DNA of 64,000 nt, taken from contig NZ_FNON01000001.1 of the NCBI RefSeq assembly GCF_900107045.1, forward strand, positions 496,001-560,000. The letters run 5' to 3'. The notes beneath the pieces are model-generated. The model had not been told where the DNA came from and searched no databases. It saw only the letters and a list, made by a program, of their open reading frames with translations. Origin of the DNA: Amycolatopsis xylanica. Its GTDB lineage: Bacteria > Actinomycetota > Actinomycetes > Mycobacteriales > Pseudonocardiaceae. This document shows positions 1 to 7,121 of this stretch, piece after piece. The translations under genes were made by a program, and so were the position numbers. Numbering within the stretch: position 1 is the first letter of the stretch; each line of letters starts with the position of its first letter.

Positions 1-1
1 G

Positions 2-115
2 GGCCGGACGGCGGCCGAGCTGCTGATCGCGGAGACCTCCGGCGAGGACACGCACGAGCACGAATCCGTGGTGTACGAACCGGAACTCGTCATCCGCGAG
101 TCGACCGGGTCGTGA
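2..115 (+). CDS. LacI/GalR-family regulator, C-terminal end only (partial)
   Basis: Only the last 37 codons and the stop lie in the window; the start is off the left edge. The fragment ends in PELVIRESTGS. It follows the usual end of actinobacterial LacI/GalR repressors, where the last beta strand of the sugar-binding domain reads roughly H-x-x-V-x-x-x-PEL-V-x-R-x-ST. No DNA-binding domain can be seen, so the ligand and targets are unknown. The gene converges on the XRE regulator, and its stop codon lies inside the outer arm of a two-tier hairpin. The family call rests on a short stretch and is moderately sure. Confidence 0.6.
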   Translation, partial: GRTAAELLIAETSGEDTHEHESVVYEPELVIRESTGS

Positions 116-156
116 GTGGTACGGCCGGTTCTAACCGGCGAAAACCCTCACGACCC
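107..156. terminator. Two-tier hairpin between convergent genes
   Basis: A 10-bp outer stem (GGGTCGTGAG, 107-116, with CTCACGACCC, 147-156) encloses a 7-bp inner stem (GCCGGTT, 124-130, with AACCGGC, 133-139) with a 2-nt loop. The outer arm contains the stop codon of the LacI-type gene. The position between two convergent 3' ends suggests a bidirectional terminator. There is no U-run. Confidence 0.6.
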
Positions 157-163
157 ACGAAAG

Positions 164-1291
164 TCAGAGGCCGAGGCGGTGGGCCAGGCCGCGGATGTCC
201 CGGCCGGTGCGGCCCGGTGACTGGGTGCCGAGGAGCGCGGAAACGGCTTGGCGGGTGTGCGCGTCGACCCGCACCGGCAGGGGCGCGATCCGTTCCGCCC
301 GTTGCAGATGGGTGACCGCGCGCGAGGCCTGCCCGGCGACCCTCGCGTAGGAACATCCGACCATGAGCTGGATCCCGGCCGCGTACATCCGGGTCGTGAC
401 GTCGTACGGGGCGTCCGCGGCCTCGATGATCTGCTCGAACCGCCCGACGTCGTACAGCCGCAGCATCCGGTGGAAGCGGACCAGCGTGGGTGTGAACGGC
501 AACGCGGCCAACGGTTCCGGCGCGGCGGAGGCGGCCAGCCGTTCGGCTTCGGCCAGATGACTGAAGGCGGTCGTCTGATCGAAATGGACTTTCGCCTGCG
601 CGGCGGCGAGATGGAGTTTGCCCCGGACGGCCGGTGAACCCGAGAACTCGCCGAGCGCGCGCTCGGCCATCGCCGCCCCGTCCGTCCACGCGCCGGCACG
701 CGTGCAGGTTTTGCTCCGCCACAAGGTGTTCACCGCGTTCTCGGCCGGGTCGGCGAGTACTTCGGCATGGGTACGGCCGAGTTCGACGACGAAGGCGGCC
801 AGGTCGAGATGGCCGATGTCGAGCAGCATCGGGACGCAGACGCTGTGGTACAACCGGAGTAACTGGCGTAGGTCCGTGCAGCGCCCGATGAGCGAAGGCA
901 AGCGCCGCAACAGGATCAGGTATTCGCCGTGGTTCATCAGGTGACACGCGTCGTCGACGGCGCTGGTGAGTTCGGCCGAGGTTTCGTGCGGGCGAACGGC
1001 GGACGAAACCGCCAGCAACGTGCCGCGAAGGTCTCGTGTCGCGGTGTCCCAGTGCGGCGACGTGGACGGCAGGCTGGTGCCGACGAGGTCGCCAGGCGCG
1101 ACGCGCAGCGCGTCGGCGAGCGCGCTGATGTGGCTCAGCCTGTCCAGTGTGCGCGTGCCGTTTTCCACCATGGAAAGAAAACCGGGGGAGAACCCGGCGA
1201 GTTCGGCCGTGGTGCGCAGGCTCAACCCCCTTGTTCGGCGGGCTTTCCTGATCCGGTGCCCGACGTCGACTGGAAAAGCGCTGCTGCTCAC
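164..1291 (-). CDS. XRE-family regulator with TPR-like C-terminal region
   Basis: A 375-aa protein starting at GTG. Residues about 10-70 form an XRE/Cro helix-turn-helix (HRIRKARRTRGLSLRTTAEL, then a recognition helix in a VENGTRTL context). The remaining 300 residues are alanine- and leucine-rich helices resembling the TPR-like sensor halves of actinomycete XRE regulators of development or small-molecule signalling. It is divergent from the secreted protease inhibitor at 1462. The space between holds paired GTTCAC/GTGAAC half-sites, so autoregulation and control of the inhibitor are plausible. The ligand cannot be told from sequence. The DNA-binding call is firm; the TPR reading is less so. 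Confidence 0.8.
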   Translation of the reverse strand: MSSSAFPVDVGHRIRKARRTRGLSLRTTAELAGFSPGFLSMVENGTRTLDRLSHISALADALRVAPGDLVGTSLPSTSPHWDTATRDLRGTLLAVSSAVRPHETSAELTSAVDDACHLMNHGEYLILLRRLPSLIGRCTDLRQLLRLYHSVCVPMLLDIGHLDLAAFVVELGRTHAEVLADPAENAVNTLWRSKTCTRAGAWTDGAAMAERALGEFSGSPAVRGKLHLAAAQAKVHFDQTTAFSHLAEAERLAASAAPEPLAALPFTPTLVRFHRMLRLYDVGRFEQIIEAADAPYDVTTRMYAAGIQLMVGCSYARVAGQASRAVTHLQRAERIAPLPVRVDAHTRQAVSALLGTQSPGRTGRDIRGLAHRLGL

Positions 1292-1364
1292 GGAAAACCT
1301 CTCAGGATACGGACGGCGGAGATCAGCGTAGTCGCTCCGAATGCCGCTCCCGGCTGGCGAACGA

Positions 1365-1396
1365 GTGAATGTTCACGATCGTTCACAGCAGTGAAC
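1365..1396. promoter_or_regulatory. Cluster of GTGAA/TTCAC operator half-sites
   Basis: Two adjacent palindromes lie in the divergent space between the XRE gene and the inhibitor gene: GTGAATGTTCAC (1365-1376, 5-bp arms, 2-nt centre) and GTTCACAGCAGTGAAC (1381-1396, 6-bp arms, 4-nt centre). Shared half-sites at 16-nt spacing fit binding by a dimeric XRE repressor. Binding is inferred. Confidence 0.5.
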
Positions 1397-1461
1397 CCAT
1401 TGTGAGTCAACGGTTCTAGCGTTCGCAGGGCATTGTTTCCCCGTTGTGAGGAGTCTTCATC

Positions 1462-1872
1462 ATGGGCCGTATCAGGCGTTCCTACGCGATCGGCATCGCC
1501 GCGGCGTGCGCGGCGATGGCCGTCACGGCGGCGCCGGCCGCCCAAGCGGACGAACTGGTTCCGACCCGGTCGGTGCTGCTGCTGACCGTCAGCATGCCCC
1601 ACCTGAGCACGGTGGTGGACCACTACCGTGTGCTCGAGTGCTCGCCGACCGGCGGCACGCACCCGGCCGCCGCCGACGCCTGCGCGGACCTCGACTACGC
1701 CAACGGCGACTTCAGAGCCGTCGCCAAGGACGACCGCGGCTGCCCGATGATCTACGCGCCGGTGACCGTGTCCGCGCAGGGCTGGTGGCACGGCAGGCGG
1801 ACGGGCACGGTCCAGACCTTCGCGAACACCTGCGTCCTTCGCGCGGAGACGGGCGCGGTGTTCGCCTTCTGA
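1462..1872 (+). CDS. Secreted subtilisin-inhibitor-like (SSI) protein
   Basis: A 136-aa protein with a Sec signal peptide (about residues 1-29, with an A-x-A-type end at AAQA). The mature part follows Streptomyces subtilisin inhibitors: a cysteine followed by a GGTHP segment and A-x-AC-x-DL, then the reactive-loop strand beginning RGCPMIYAPVTV, a G-W-W-H-G turn, and a C-terminal F-x-NTC ... G-A-V-F-A-F end. Four cysteines sit where the two SSI disulphides are expected. SSI proteins block extracellular serine proteases and may time protease action during development. The residues at CPMIY would set specificity. A GAGGAG ribosome-binding site lies 9 nt upstream of the ATG. A strong terminator follows. 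Confidence 0.9.
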   Translation: MGRIRRSYAIGIAAACAAMAVTAAPAAQADELVPTRSVLLLTVSMPHLSTVVDHYRVLECSPTGGTHPAAADACADLDYANGDFRAVAKDDRGCPMIYAPVTVSAQGWWHGRRTGTVQTFANTCVLRAETGAVFAF

Positions 1873-1875
1873 GAT

Positions 1876-1919
1876 GACGGGGCCGGCGGATGGCTGCAGG
1901 GACCGCCGCCGGCCCCGTC
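1876..1919 (+). terminator. Strong hairpin downstream of the SSI gene
   Basis: Perfect 14-bp arms (GACGGGGCCGGCGG, 1876-1889, and CCGCCGGCCCCGTC, 1906-1919) separated by 16 nt, starting 3 nt after the stop codon. It acts as a likely factor-independent stop without a U-tract, as is common in actinomycetes. Confidence 0.75.
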
Positions 1920-2078
1920 CCCTGCCCGAGGGGAAACCAGGGGCAGTGCCCCGGCTGCCCTTCCCTGACCCCGGCGTAAGGGATGACCCTGGTCGCAAGA
2001 CCGGGGAATTCGCCGGTCCCGCTCGGCGTGTCGGCGCGGCATCGTTGTGAGCCAGACCACAATGGGCAGTGAAGGCGG

Positions 2079-2354
2079 GTGTTCAGGATGGGACAGACGC
2101 GATTACCGGGGACCTTGTCCAACCGGGGCAAGGCGATGTTGCGGGCGGTGGCGGCCGGCCGTGCGGAGGTCACCTGCAGCTGCGAGCCCGACATGCGGAT
2201 CGACGGGCTGCTCTGCTGCGACCAGATCGTCGCGCATGAGCTGGTGCGCAGTGGTTACGTGCGTCCCGGACGGCCGAGACCAGGTGAGTTGTGGGTCGCC
2301 GCCGAGCTGACCGAGATCGGACTGGCCCTGCTCGAACCGCTGGTCGCCGCCTGA
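2079..2354 (+). CDS. Small protein of unknown function
   Basis: A 91-aa reading frame with good third-position G/C bias. It starts at GTG 2079 (GAAGG about 5 nt upstream); an ATG at 2088 is the alternative. It contains a C-S-C-E segment, a CC pair and a hydrophobic helical end (ELTEIGLALLEPLVAA). No family is recognised, and no signal peptide or membrane segment is visible. The phrase VRSGYVRPGRPRPGELWVAA followed by LTEIGLALL recalls the wing and following helix of small winged-helix proteins, but that is only an impression. It ends 16 nt before prs and could be transcribed with it. Confidence 0.6.
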   Translation: MFRMGQTRLPGTLSNRGKAMLRAVAAGRAEVTCSCEPDMRIDGLLCCDQIVAHELVRSGYVRPGRPRPGELWVAAELTEIGLALLEPLVAA

Positions 2355-2370
2355 GACTAATCTCGCCTCC

Positions 2371-3330
2371 ATGACGGCGACGGTGACCAAGCGCATGATG
2401 TTCTTCTCCGGTGGTTCGCACCCGGTGCTCGCGAAGGAGATCGCGGCGGAGCTCGGCGCGTCGATCACCCCGCAGACCGAGCACACGTTCGCCAACGGGG
2501 AGAGCTTCGTCCGCTTCGACCGGTCGGTCCGCGGCTGCGACGCGTTCGTGCTGCAGACCGAGACCCGCCCGATCAACACCTGGCTGCTGCAGCACCTGAT
2601 CATGCTCGACGCGCTCAAGCGGGCCAGCGCGAAGCGGATCACCGTGCTCCTGCCGTTCTATCCGTACTCCCGCCAGGACAAGAAGCACTACGGCCGCGAG
2701 CCGATCACCGCGCGCCTGGTCGCCGACATGCTCGCCACCGCGGGCGCCGACCGGATCATGACGGTCGACCTGCACACCGCGCAGGGCCAGGGCTTCTTCG
2801 ACGGCCCCGTCGACCACCTCCGGGCGCAGCCGATGCTCGCCGAGCACGTCCTCTCGCGCTACGCGGGCGCGAACTTCACGGTCGTCGCCCCGGACTCCGG
2901 CCGCGTGCGGCTCGCCGAGACCTGGGCGGAGCTGCTGAACGCGCCGATGGCCATCATCCAGCGCCGCGACACCCTCGAAGGCGAGCACAAGGGCATCCAC
3001 ACGGTCGTCGGCGACGTCGAAGGCAGGCTCTGCGTGGTGGTCGACGACATGATCGACACCGGCGCCACGGTCACCGGCGCGACCAAGCTCCTGCTCTCCG
3101 AGGGCGCGACCGAGGTCATCACCACCGCCACCCACGCCGTGCTCTCGGGCGACGCCGGCGAGCGGATCGCGGCCTGTGGCGTCAAGGAGGTCGTGCTCAC
3201 CGACACCGTGCCGATCCCGGACAGCTCGCGGTTCCCGCAGCTCACGGTCCTGCCGATCGCACCGCTGCTGGCCGATGCCATCCAGGCCGTGTTCGACGAC
3301 GATTCCGTCGAAGGACTCTTCGCGCGCTAA
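2371..3330 (+). CDS. prs: Ribose-phosphate diphosphokinase (PRPP synthetase) homologue
   Basis: A 319-aa cytoplasmic enzyme that makes 5-phosphoribosyl 1-diphosphate from ribose 5-phosphate and ATP for nucleotide, histidine and tryptophan synthesis. The N-terminal half carries the ATP-loop region (FANGESFVRF) and the class motif PFYPYSRQDKKHYGREPIT. The PRPP-binding loop reads VVVDDMIDTGATV near residue 229. Length matches the family. There is no Shine-Dalgarno sequence; a TAATCT hexamer ends 7 nt before the ATG, so the transcript may be leaderless. The sequence departs somewhat from the standard housekeeping enzyme (for example the NTWLLQHLIMLDALKRAS segment), so it may be a second paralogue. 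It abuts the convergent spermidine-synthase-like gene with a 4-nt gap. Confidence 0.88.
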   Translation: MTATVTKRMMFFSGGSHPVLAKEIAAELGASITPQTEHTFANGESFVRFDRSVRGCDAFVLQTETRPINTWLLQHLIMLDALKRASAKRITVLLPFYPYSRQDKKHYGREPITARLVADMLATAGADRIMTVDLHTAQGQGFFDGPVDHLRAQPMLAEHVLSRYAGANFTVVAPDSGRVRLAETWAELLNAPMAIIQRRDTLEGEHKGIHTVVGDVEGRLCVVVDDMIDTGATVTGATKLLLSEGATEVITTATHAVLSGDAGERIAACGVKEVVLTDTVPIPDSSRFPQLTVLPIAPLLADAIQAVFDDDSVEGLFAR

Positions 3331-3334
3331 AGCC

Positions 3335-4204
3335 CTAGAGCCCGAGCGCGTTGTCCGGCGGCAGCGGGGTGACGACCGGCGTCTCGTCGGTGAAGATCTC
3401 CGCGCGGCCGAAAAGCTTCTCAAGCTCGCTGCCGCTCACACAGCGCGCGGGGAACACAGCCGACGCGGCGCGGCGCGCGACCGTCTCGACCGGGAGCTCG
3501 TGCTTCGAAGCGGCGAGCACCAGGTTGCCGAAGCGCCTGCCCCGCAGGACGCCGGGGTCGGCGAGCAGCAGCGCGTGCGGGTACACCGCCGCGACGGTCG
3601 CCATCACCCGTTTGGCGAACTTGAGGCCTTGGCCGTCGGAGATGTTGACCAGCAGCGTCCCGGACGGCCGCAGCACGCGCGCGGTGTCACGCAGGAACTC
3701 GGCGGTCGCCAGCCCGCCCGGCATCTCGGCGCGCTGGTAGGCGTCGACCACCAGCAGGTCGGCCGAGTGGTCGCGCCGGGTCGCGACACCGTCGCGGCCG
3801 TCGCAGACCCTGACCTTGAGCGCGGCGACACTGCGCAGCTCGAGCTCCTCGCGGACGAGTTCGACGAGCCGGTCGTCGGCGTCGAACACGAGCTGGCGCG
3901 AGCCGGGCTTGGTGAACGCGATGTAGCGGGGGAGCGTGCAGGCGCCGCCGCCGACGTGCAGCGCCTCCACCGGGCCCGGCGGCAGGGAGTCGACGACGTC
4001 ACCCATCCGGCGCACATAGTCGAACTCGAGGTGGCCGGGGTCGTCGAGGTCCACATAGGACTGTGCGACACCATCGACGCTGAGCAGCCAGGCGTTGTCG
4101 CGGTCCCAGTCACGCTGCAGCTCCGCGGTGCCGAACCGCACCGGGTACTTGCCGGCCTGCGGGCCGGACGGGCCGGGGCGGGTTCGCGACTCGCGCCTGC
4201 TCAT
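3335..4204 (-). CDS. Spermidine-synthase-like Rossmann methyltransferase-fold protein
   Basis: A 289-aa protein with the polyamine-synthase/methyltransferase fold. A glycine loop in GGGACTLPRYI occupies the aminopropyl-donor or SAM position, followed by an acidic strand end (VFDADDRLVELVREEL) and the VVDAY strand. True spermidine synthases carry GGGDGG; here the aspartate is replaced (GGGACT). This variant is typical of actinobacterial proteins labelled spermidine synthase, whose substrate is unproven. It lacks the N-terminal transporter half found in some homologues. It is the last gene of a tightly coupled trio: its ATG overlaps the stop of the SH3-like gene (ATGA). Confidence 0.75.
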   Translation of the reverse strand: MSRRESRTRPGPSGPQAGKYPVRFGTAELQRDWDRDNAWLLSVDGVAQSYVDLDDPGHLEFDYVRRMGDVVDSLPPGPVEALHVGGGACTLPRYIAFTKPGSRQLVFDADDRLVELVREELELRSVAALKVRVCDGRDGVATRRDHSADLLVVDAYQRAEMPGGLATAEFLRDTARVLRPSGTLLVNISDGQGLKFAKRVMATVAAVYPHALLLADPGVLRGRRFGNLVLAASKHELPVETVARRAASAVFPARCVSGSELEKLFGRAEIFTDETPVVTPLPPDNALGL

Positions 4205-4398
4205 CGGCGGGCCGGTGGCGGCGGGACGGCCTTCGCGGCCACGATGTCGTCGAGCGCGATGCTCGACAGGCCACGCTTGGTCTCGACCTCGCAGGTGGAC
4301 TCGTCGAGCGCGCGAAGATAGCCGAGTGCGTCGGTGAAGCCGCCTTCGACGCGGTAGCGCACGACCACCCTGGTGCCCAGTGGGAAGCCGAGTTTCAC
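4201..4398 (-). CDS. Small SH3-like domain protein
   Basis: A 65-aa protein starting at GTG. The sequence (RVVVRYRVEGGFTDALGYL, then VETKRGLSSIALDDIVAAK, then a proline-rich tail) resembles the small SH3-like barrel found at the N terminus of some mycobacterial GNAT acetyltransferases such as Rv0428c. Here the barrel stands alone. Its start overlaps the stop of the glutaredoxin-like gene and its stop overlaps the start of the spermidine-synthase-like gene, so the three are probably translated together. Function is unknown; a role in binding a partner protein or RNA is a guess. Confidence 0.65.
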   Translation of the reverse strand: MKLGFPLGTRVVVRYRVEGGFTDALGYLRALDESTCEVETKRGLSSIALDDIVAAKAVPPPPARR

Positions 4399-4646
4399 CG
4401 GCCTTCCAGATGCGCGGTCAGCTCGGGGTCGGTCGGCTCGACGAGGTGGGTGCCGTCGGGCCAGACCAGTGTCGGGATCCTCCGGTTACCGCCTTGGAGT
4501 TCCCTGACGGCCTTTTCGGCGGCTTCGTCGGCTTCGACGTCGATGTAGTCGTAGTCGACTTCACCGGCGTCCAGCAACGCGCGGCTGCGCTTCACGTCGG
4601 GGCACCAGCCGGCGCCGTAAACGGTCAATTTGCGCACGGTGATCAT
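4395..4646 (-). CDS. Glutaredoxin-like (mycoredoxin-type) protein
   Basis: An 83-aa thioredoxin-fold protein. The first strand VRKLTVYGAGWCPDVKRSR carries one active-site cysteine in a CPDV context, where mycoredoxins usually have a CxxC pair, so it would act in the monothiol manner if active. The cis-proline loop is present as RRIPTLVWPDG, followed by the usual C-terminal helix after LVEPTDPEL. Length equals small glutaredoxins. It is the first gene of the leftward trio and overlaps the next gene by 4 nt. Family is clear; the electron donor (mycothiol or other) is inferred from the host group. Confidence 0.8.
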   Translation of the reverse strand: MITVRKLTVYGAGWCPDVKRSRALLDAGEVDYDYIDVEADEAAEKAVRELQGGNRRIPTLVWPDGTHLVEPTDPELTAHLEGR

Positions 4647-4757
4647 AAGACCCACCTTAGCTTGACACCGCACGGGCACGGGGCGACCCTGAACCCCGGG
4701 CCTCCGCCGTCGGCTCTCGTGTAGTTCCGGGAACCCACTGGCACAAGGAGGAATTCC

Positions 4758-5843
4758 GTGAAGGGAACCAGGTTCGCGGCCGCGCTCGCGGCGGTCGTGG
4801 CCATCGGCATGCTGCCGGATGTGGCGTTCGCCGCACCCACCGCACCCACTGCCGCCTGCCCCGACGAAGCGCCGCTGCGGCAGGCGGCCGACCACTGGAT
4901 CTCCGGGCACGCCAAGCCCGCCGACTCCACGTGGTTCAACTCCCTGTTCATCAAGGGCGACCTCGAGTTGTTCCGGCTGACCGGCGACGCCAAGTACCTC
5001 AAGTTCGGCACCGACTGGGGCGCGAAGAACAACTGGAAGCTGCCCACCAACGCGCCCAACTACGACGGGCCGGAGGCGAGCCAGGAGTACCTCGACCTCT
5101 ACGAGCTCGACCCGGCGCATCCGGCGAAGTACATCGCCGACGCGCAGGCGTACGTCAAGAAGCAGACCACGCGCGTGCAGGGCGGCAAGGTCAGCGACAT
5201 GGACTACGTGGACGCCGTGCGGCTCGGCGGGCTGTCGGCGTTCGCGCGAATGCCGGGTCACACGCAGGCGAACCTGGACGCGATGGCGAAGATGTTCTCC
5301 TATACGGAAAGCCACATCTACGACAAGAAGGCGTCACTGTGGTGGCGTGACAAGCGCTGGGCCGGCGACACGCAGCACTGGTCGCGCGGCAACGGCTGGA
5401 TCGTGATCGCGCTGACCGACACGGTGGCCGCGTTGCCCGCGGACGACCCGTATCGCGTGCACTACGTGAGCCTGCTGCGCGACATGTCCGCGAAGCTCAA
5501 GGCGACCCAGCAGGCGGGCGGGTACTGGACGGCCGACGTCGACCATCCGGCCGCGTATCCGGCGCCGGAGTCGAGCGGGACGTCGTTCTTCACCTACGGC
5601 CTGGCGAAAGGCATCCAGCTTGGGTACCTCGACTCGGCCACGTACCTGCCGGTCGTGCAGAAGGCGTGGGGCTGGCTGCGCGGCACGGCGCTGCGTTCCA
5701 ACGGTGTGGTCGGCTACGTGCAGGGGCCGTCTTCGCATCCGTCGCAGTACCAGCCGATCAGTCCTACCGCCACGAGCAACTACGGCGTGGGCGCGTTCCT
5801 GATGGCCGGGGTCGCCGCGGCCAAGTTCACGCCCGGCTGCTGA
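4758..5843 (+). CDS. Secreted GH88/GH105-type unsaturated uronyl hydrolase
   Basis: A 361-aa protein beginning at GTG after a near-perfect AAGGAGG site, with a Sec signal peptide (residues 1-26, ending VAFA-AP). The mature region is an (alpha/alpha)6 barrel of the GH88/GH105 class. Diagnostic segments are DMDYVDAVRLGGL, the motif QHWSRGNGWIVIAL, and the PESSGTSFFTYGLAKGI block. These enzymes remove a 4,5-unsaturated uronic acid from fragments made by pectin or rhamnogalacturonan lyases. Most GH105 enzymes are intracellular, so the signal peptide is notable. It stands as a single gene ending in a strong terminator. The exact substrate is not determinable. Confidence 0.82.
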   Translation: MKGTRFAAALAAVVAIGMLPDVAFAAPTAPTAACPDEAPLRQAADHWISGHAKPADSTWFNSLFIKGDLELFRLTGDAKYLKFGTDWGAKNNWKLPTNAPNYDGPEASQEYLDLYELDPAHPAKYIADAQAYVKKQTTRVQGGKVSDMDYVDAVRLGGLSAFARMPGHTQANLDAMAKMFSYTESHIYDKKASLWWRDKRWAGDTQHWSRGNGWIVIALTDTVAALPADDPYRVHYVSLLRDMSAKLKATQQAGGYWTADVDHPAAYPAPESSGTSFFTYGLAKGIQLGYLDSATYLPVVQKAWGWLRGTALRSNGVVGYVQGPSSHPSQYQPISPTATSNYGVGAFLMAGVAAAKFTPGC

Positions 5844-5848
5844 AACGA

Positions 5849-5878
5849 CGCCGGGGACCTCACACGAGGTCCCCGGCG
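5849..5878. terminator. Perfect hairpin between convergent GH105 and WhiB genes
   Basis: Perfect 13-bp stem CGCCGGGGACCTC (5849-5861) with GAGGTCCCCGGCG (5866-5878) and an ACAC tetraloop. It lies 5 nt after one stop codon and 4 nt before the convergent one, so it probably serves both directions. Confidence 0.8.
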
Positions 5879-5882
5879 CCGG

Positions 5883-6134
5883 TCAGGCGGCGCGGCTGCG
5901 GCGAAGCAGGTTCCGGCGTTCGCCTTCGGTGGTGCCACCGAAGATGCCGGAGGTGAGCCCGTTGTCGAGCGCGTAGTCCAGGCACTTCGCGCGTACCGGG
6001 CACGCCCCGCACACGGCCTTCGCCTGCGCGACCTGGCGAGCGCCGGGGCCCAGTTCGGAAACCGGGAAGAACAGCTCGGGATCTATGTCGCGGCAGGCGG
6101 CGTTTTCGCGCCAGTCGATGTAGTCCTTGGGCAT
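5883..6134 (-). CDS. WhiB-like iron-sulfur transcription factor
   Basis: An 83-aa WhiB-family protein. The four [4Fe-4S] cysteines are C14, C42, C45 and C51 (the last three as C-x2-C-x5-C). The beta-turn reads GIFGGTTEGERR, where many relatives have GVWGG, and a basic tail (NLLRRSRAA) follows. The WRENAACRDIDPELFFP opening is closest to the WhiB1/WblE type, which binds the sigma factor at housekeeping promoters and senses nitric oxide or redox state. The start at 6134 is preferred because GAGGAGG lies 9 nt upstream; an in-frame GTG/ATG extension to 6236 lacks such a site. Confidence 0.9.
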   Translation of the reverse strand: MPKDYIDWRENAACRDIDPELFFPVSELGPGARQVAQAKAVCGACPVRAKCLDYALDNGLTSGIFGGTTEGERRNLLRRSRAA

Positions 6135-6270
6135 GGTCAACGCCTCCTCGAATTTCTCGCGCGCGCGGAAACCCGCAACGCGATTCGTCTGGTGTGTTTT
6201 CCCCTGCCGAGTGGCCGGGTACTGAGGATCGCACATGACAACCCTTCCCGGCTTCTGGTTATTCCGGGCC

Positions 6271-6329
6271 TTGACCGGACGAGGCGCGGCGCTATAGTGA
6301 ACCAGGCGGTTAATTAACTAGGTGGTTAA
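6271..6329 (+). promoter_or_regulatory. Promoter and direct-repeat operator of the ArsR operon
   Basis: A sigma-A-type promoter is visible: TTGACC (6271-6276), 16-bp spacer, TATAGT (6293-6298). Just downstream lie two direct repeats, AACCAGGCGGTTAA (6300-6313) and AACTAGGTGGTTAA (6316-6329), at a 16-bp period. They cover the expected transcription start and end 2 nt before the GTG of the ArsR gene. They are likely the autoregulatory sites. Confidence 0.65.
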
Positions 6330-6331
6330 GC

Positions 6332-6679
6332 GTGACGGTTGCGGAGTCAGACCAGCTCAGCGGCATCTTCTCGGCACTCGCCGACCCGACGCGGCGCGCG
6401 ATGCTCGCGCGCCTGGCGGCCGGCGAGGCCTCGGTGACCGAGCTGGCGGAGCCGTTCGAGATGAGCCTTCCGGCCATCTCGAAGCATTTGAAAGTGCTCG
6501 AAAGGGCCGGGCTCATCACCAGGGGGCGTGAGGCGCAATGGCGGCCGTGCCGCCTGGAAGCCGGCCCGCTCGGGGCGGCCGCGAGCTGGCTTGAGAGGTA
6601 CCGCATGTTCTGGGACGGCGGTTTCGACCGGCTCGACGACCACCTGCGGGCGATCCGGAAAGGGAAGACGGATGGATGA
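6332..6679 (+). CDS. ArsR-family repressor (SRPBCC-linked)
   Basis: A 115-aa winged-helix protein starting at GTG. It opens with the family signature IFSALADPTRRAMLARL, has the recognition helix LPAISKHLKVLERAGLI, and a wing around RGREAQWRPC. There is no metal-binding ELCVC motif, as expected for the ArsR subgroup that sits in front of SRPBCC (AHSA1) proteins. It overlaps the SRPBCC gene by 8 nt and shares an operon with it and with the DUF899 gene. Direct repeats over the promoter suggest autorepression. The inducer is unknown. Confidence 0.9.
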   Translation: MTVAESDQLSGIFSALADPTRRAMLARLAAGEASVTELAEPFEMSLPAISKHLKVLERAGLITRGREAQWRPCRLEAGPLGAAASWLERYRMFWDGGFDRLDDHLRAIRKGKTDG

Positions 6680-7121
6680 CACCCTCCGGCTGGAGATCAC
6701 GCGGATCTTCGACGCGCCGAGGGACCTGGTGTTCCGCGCGTGGACCGATCCCGCGCAGCTCACCCGCTGGTTCGGCCCGCACGGGATGACCACCCCGCTC
6801 GACACCATCCGCGTCGACCTCCGCCCGGGTGGCGAGTGGCGGGCCGTCATGGTCCGCGACGCCGACGGTTTCGAGGCGCGCACCGGCGGTCTCTATCGCG
6901 AGATCGCCGAACCGGAGCGGCTCGTGTTCACCTGGGGCATCGAGGTGGACGGCACGATCGAAGAATCGCTGGTCACCGTCGTGTTCGATGATGTCGGCGG
7001 TAAAACGAAGATGAGTTTCACCCAGGTCGGGTTCCCGGCCACCGCCAGCCGCGACGAACACGAGGGCGGCTGGACGGAGACGTTCGAGCGGCTGGCGTCG
7101 CTCACAAGTGAACGGGGATGA
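6672..7121 (+). CDS. SRPBCC/AHSA1-type ligand-binding protein
   Basis: A 149-aa protein of the START/Bet v1-like fold. The pattern is standard for the AHSA1 group: LEITRIFDAPRDLVFRAWTD at the N terminus, RWFGPHGMTTP, the DLRPGGEWRAVM strand, YREIAEPERLVFTW and a C-terminal helix containing GGWTETFERLASL. These proteins have a hydrophobic pocket, and their true ligand is generally unknown. ATG 6672 overlaps the ArsR gene; the stop overlaps the next start (ATGA), indicating translational coupling across the operon. Confidence 0.88.
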   Translation: MDDTLRLEITRIFDAPRDLVFRAWTDPAQLTRWFGPHGMTTPLDTIRVDLRPGGEWRAVMVRDADGFEARTGGLYREIAEPERLVFTWGIEVDGTIEESLVTVVFDDVGGKTKMSFTQVGFPATASRDEHEGGWTETFERLASLTSERG

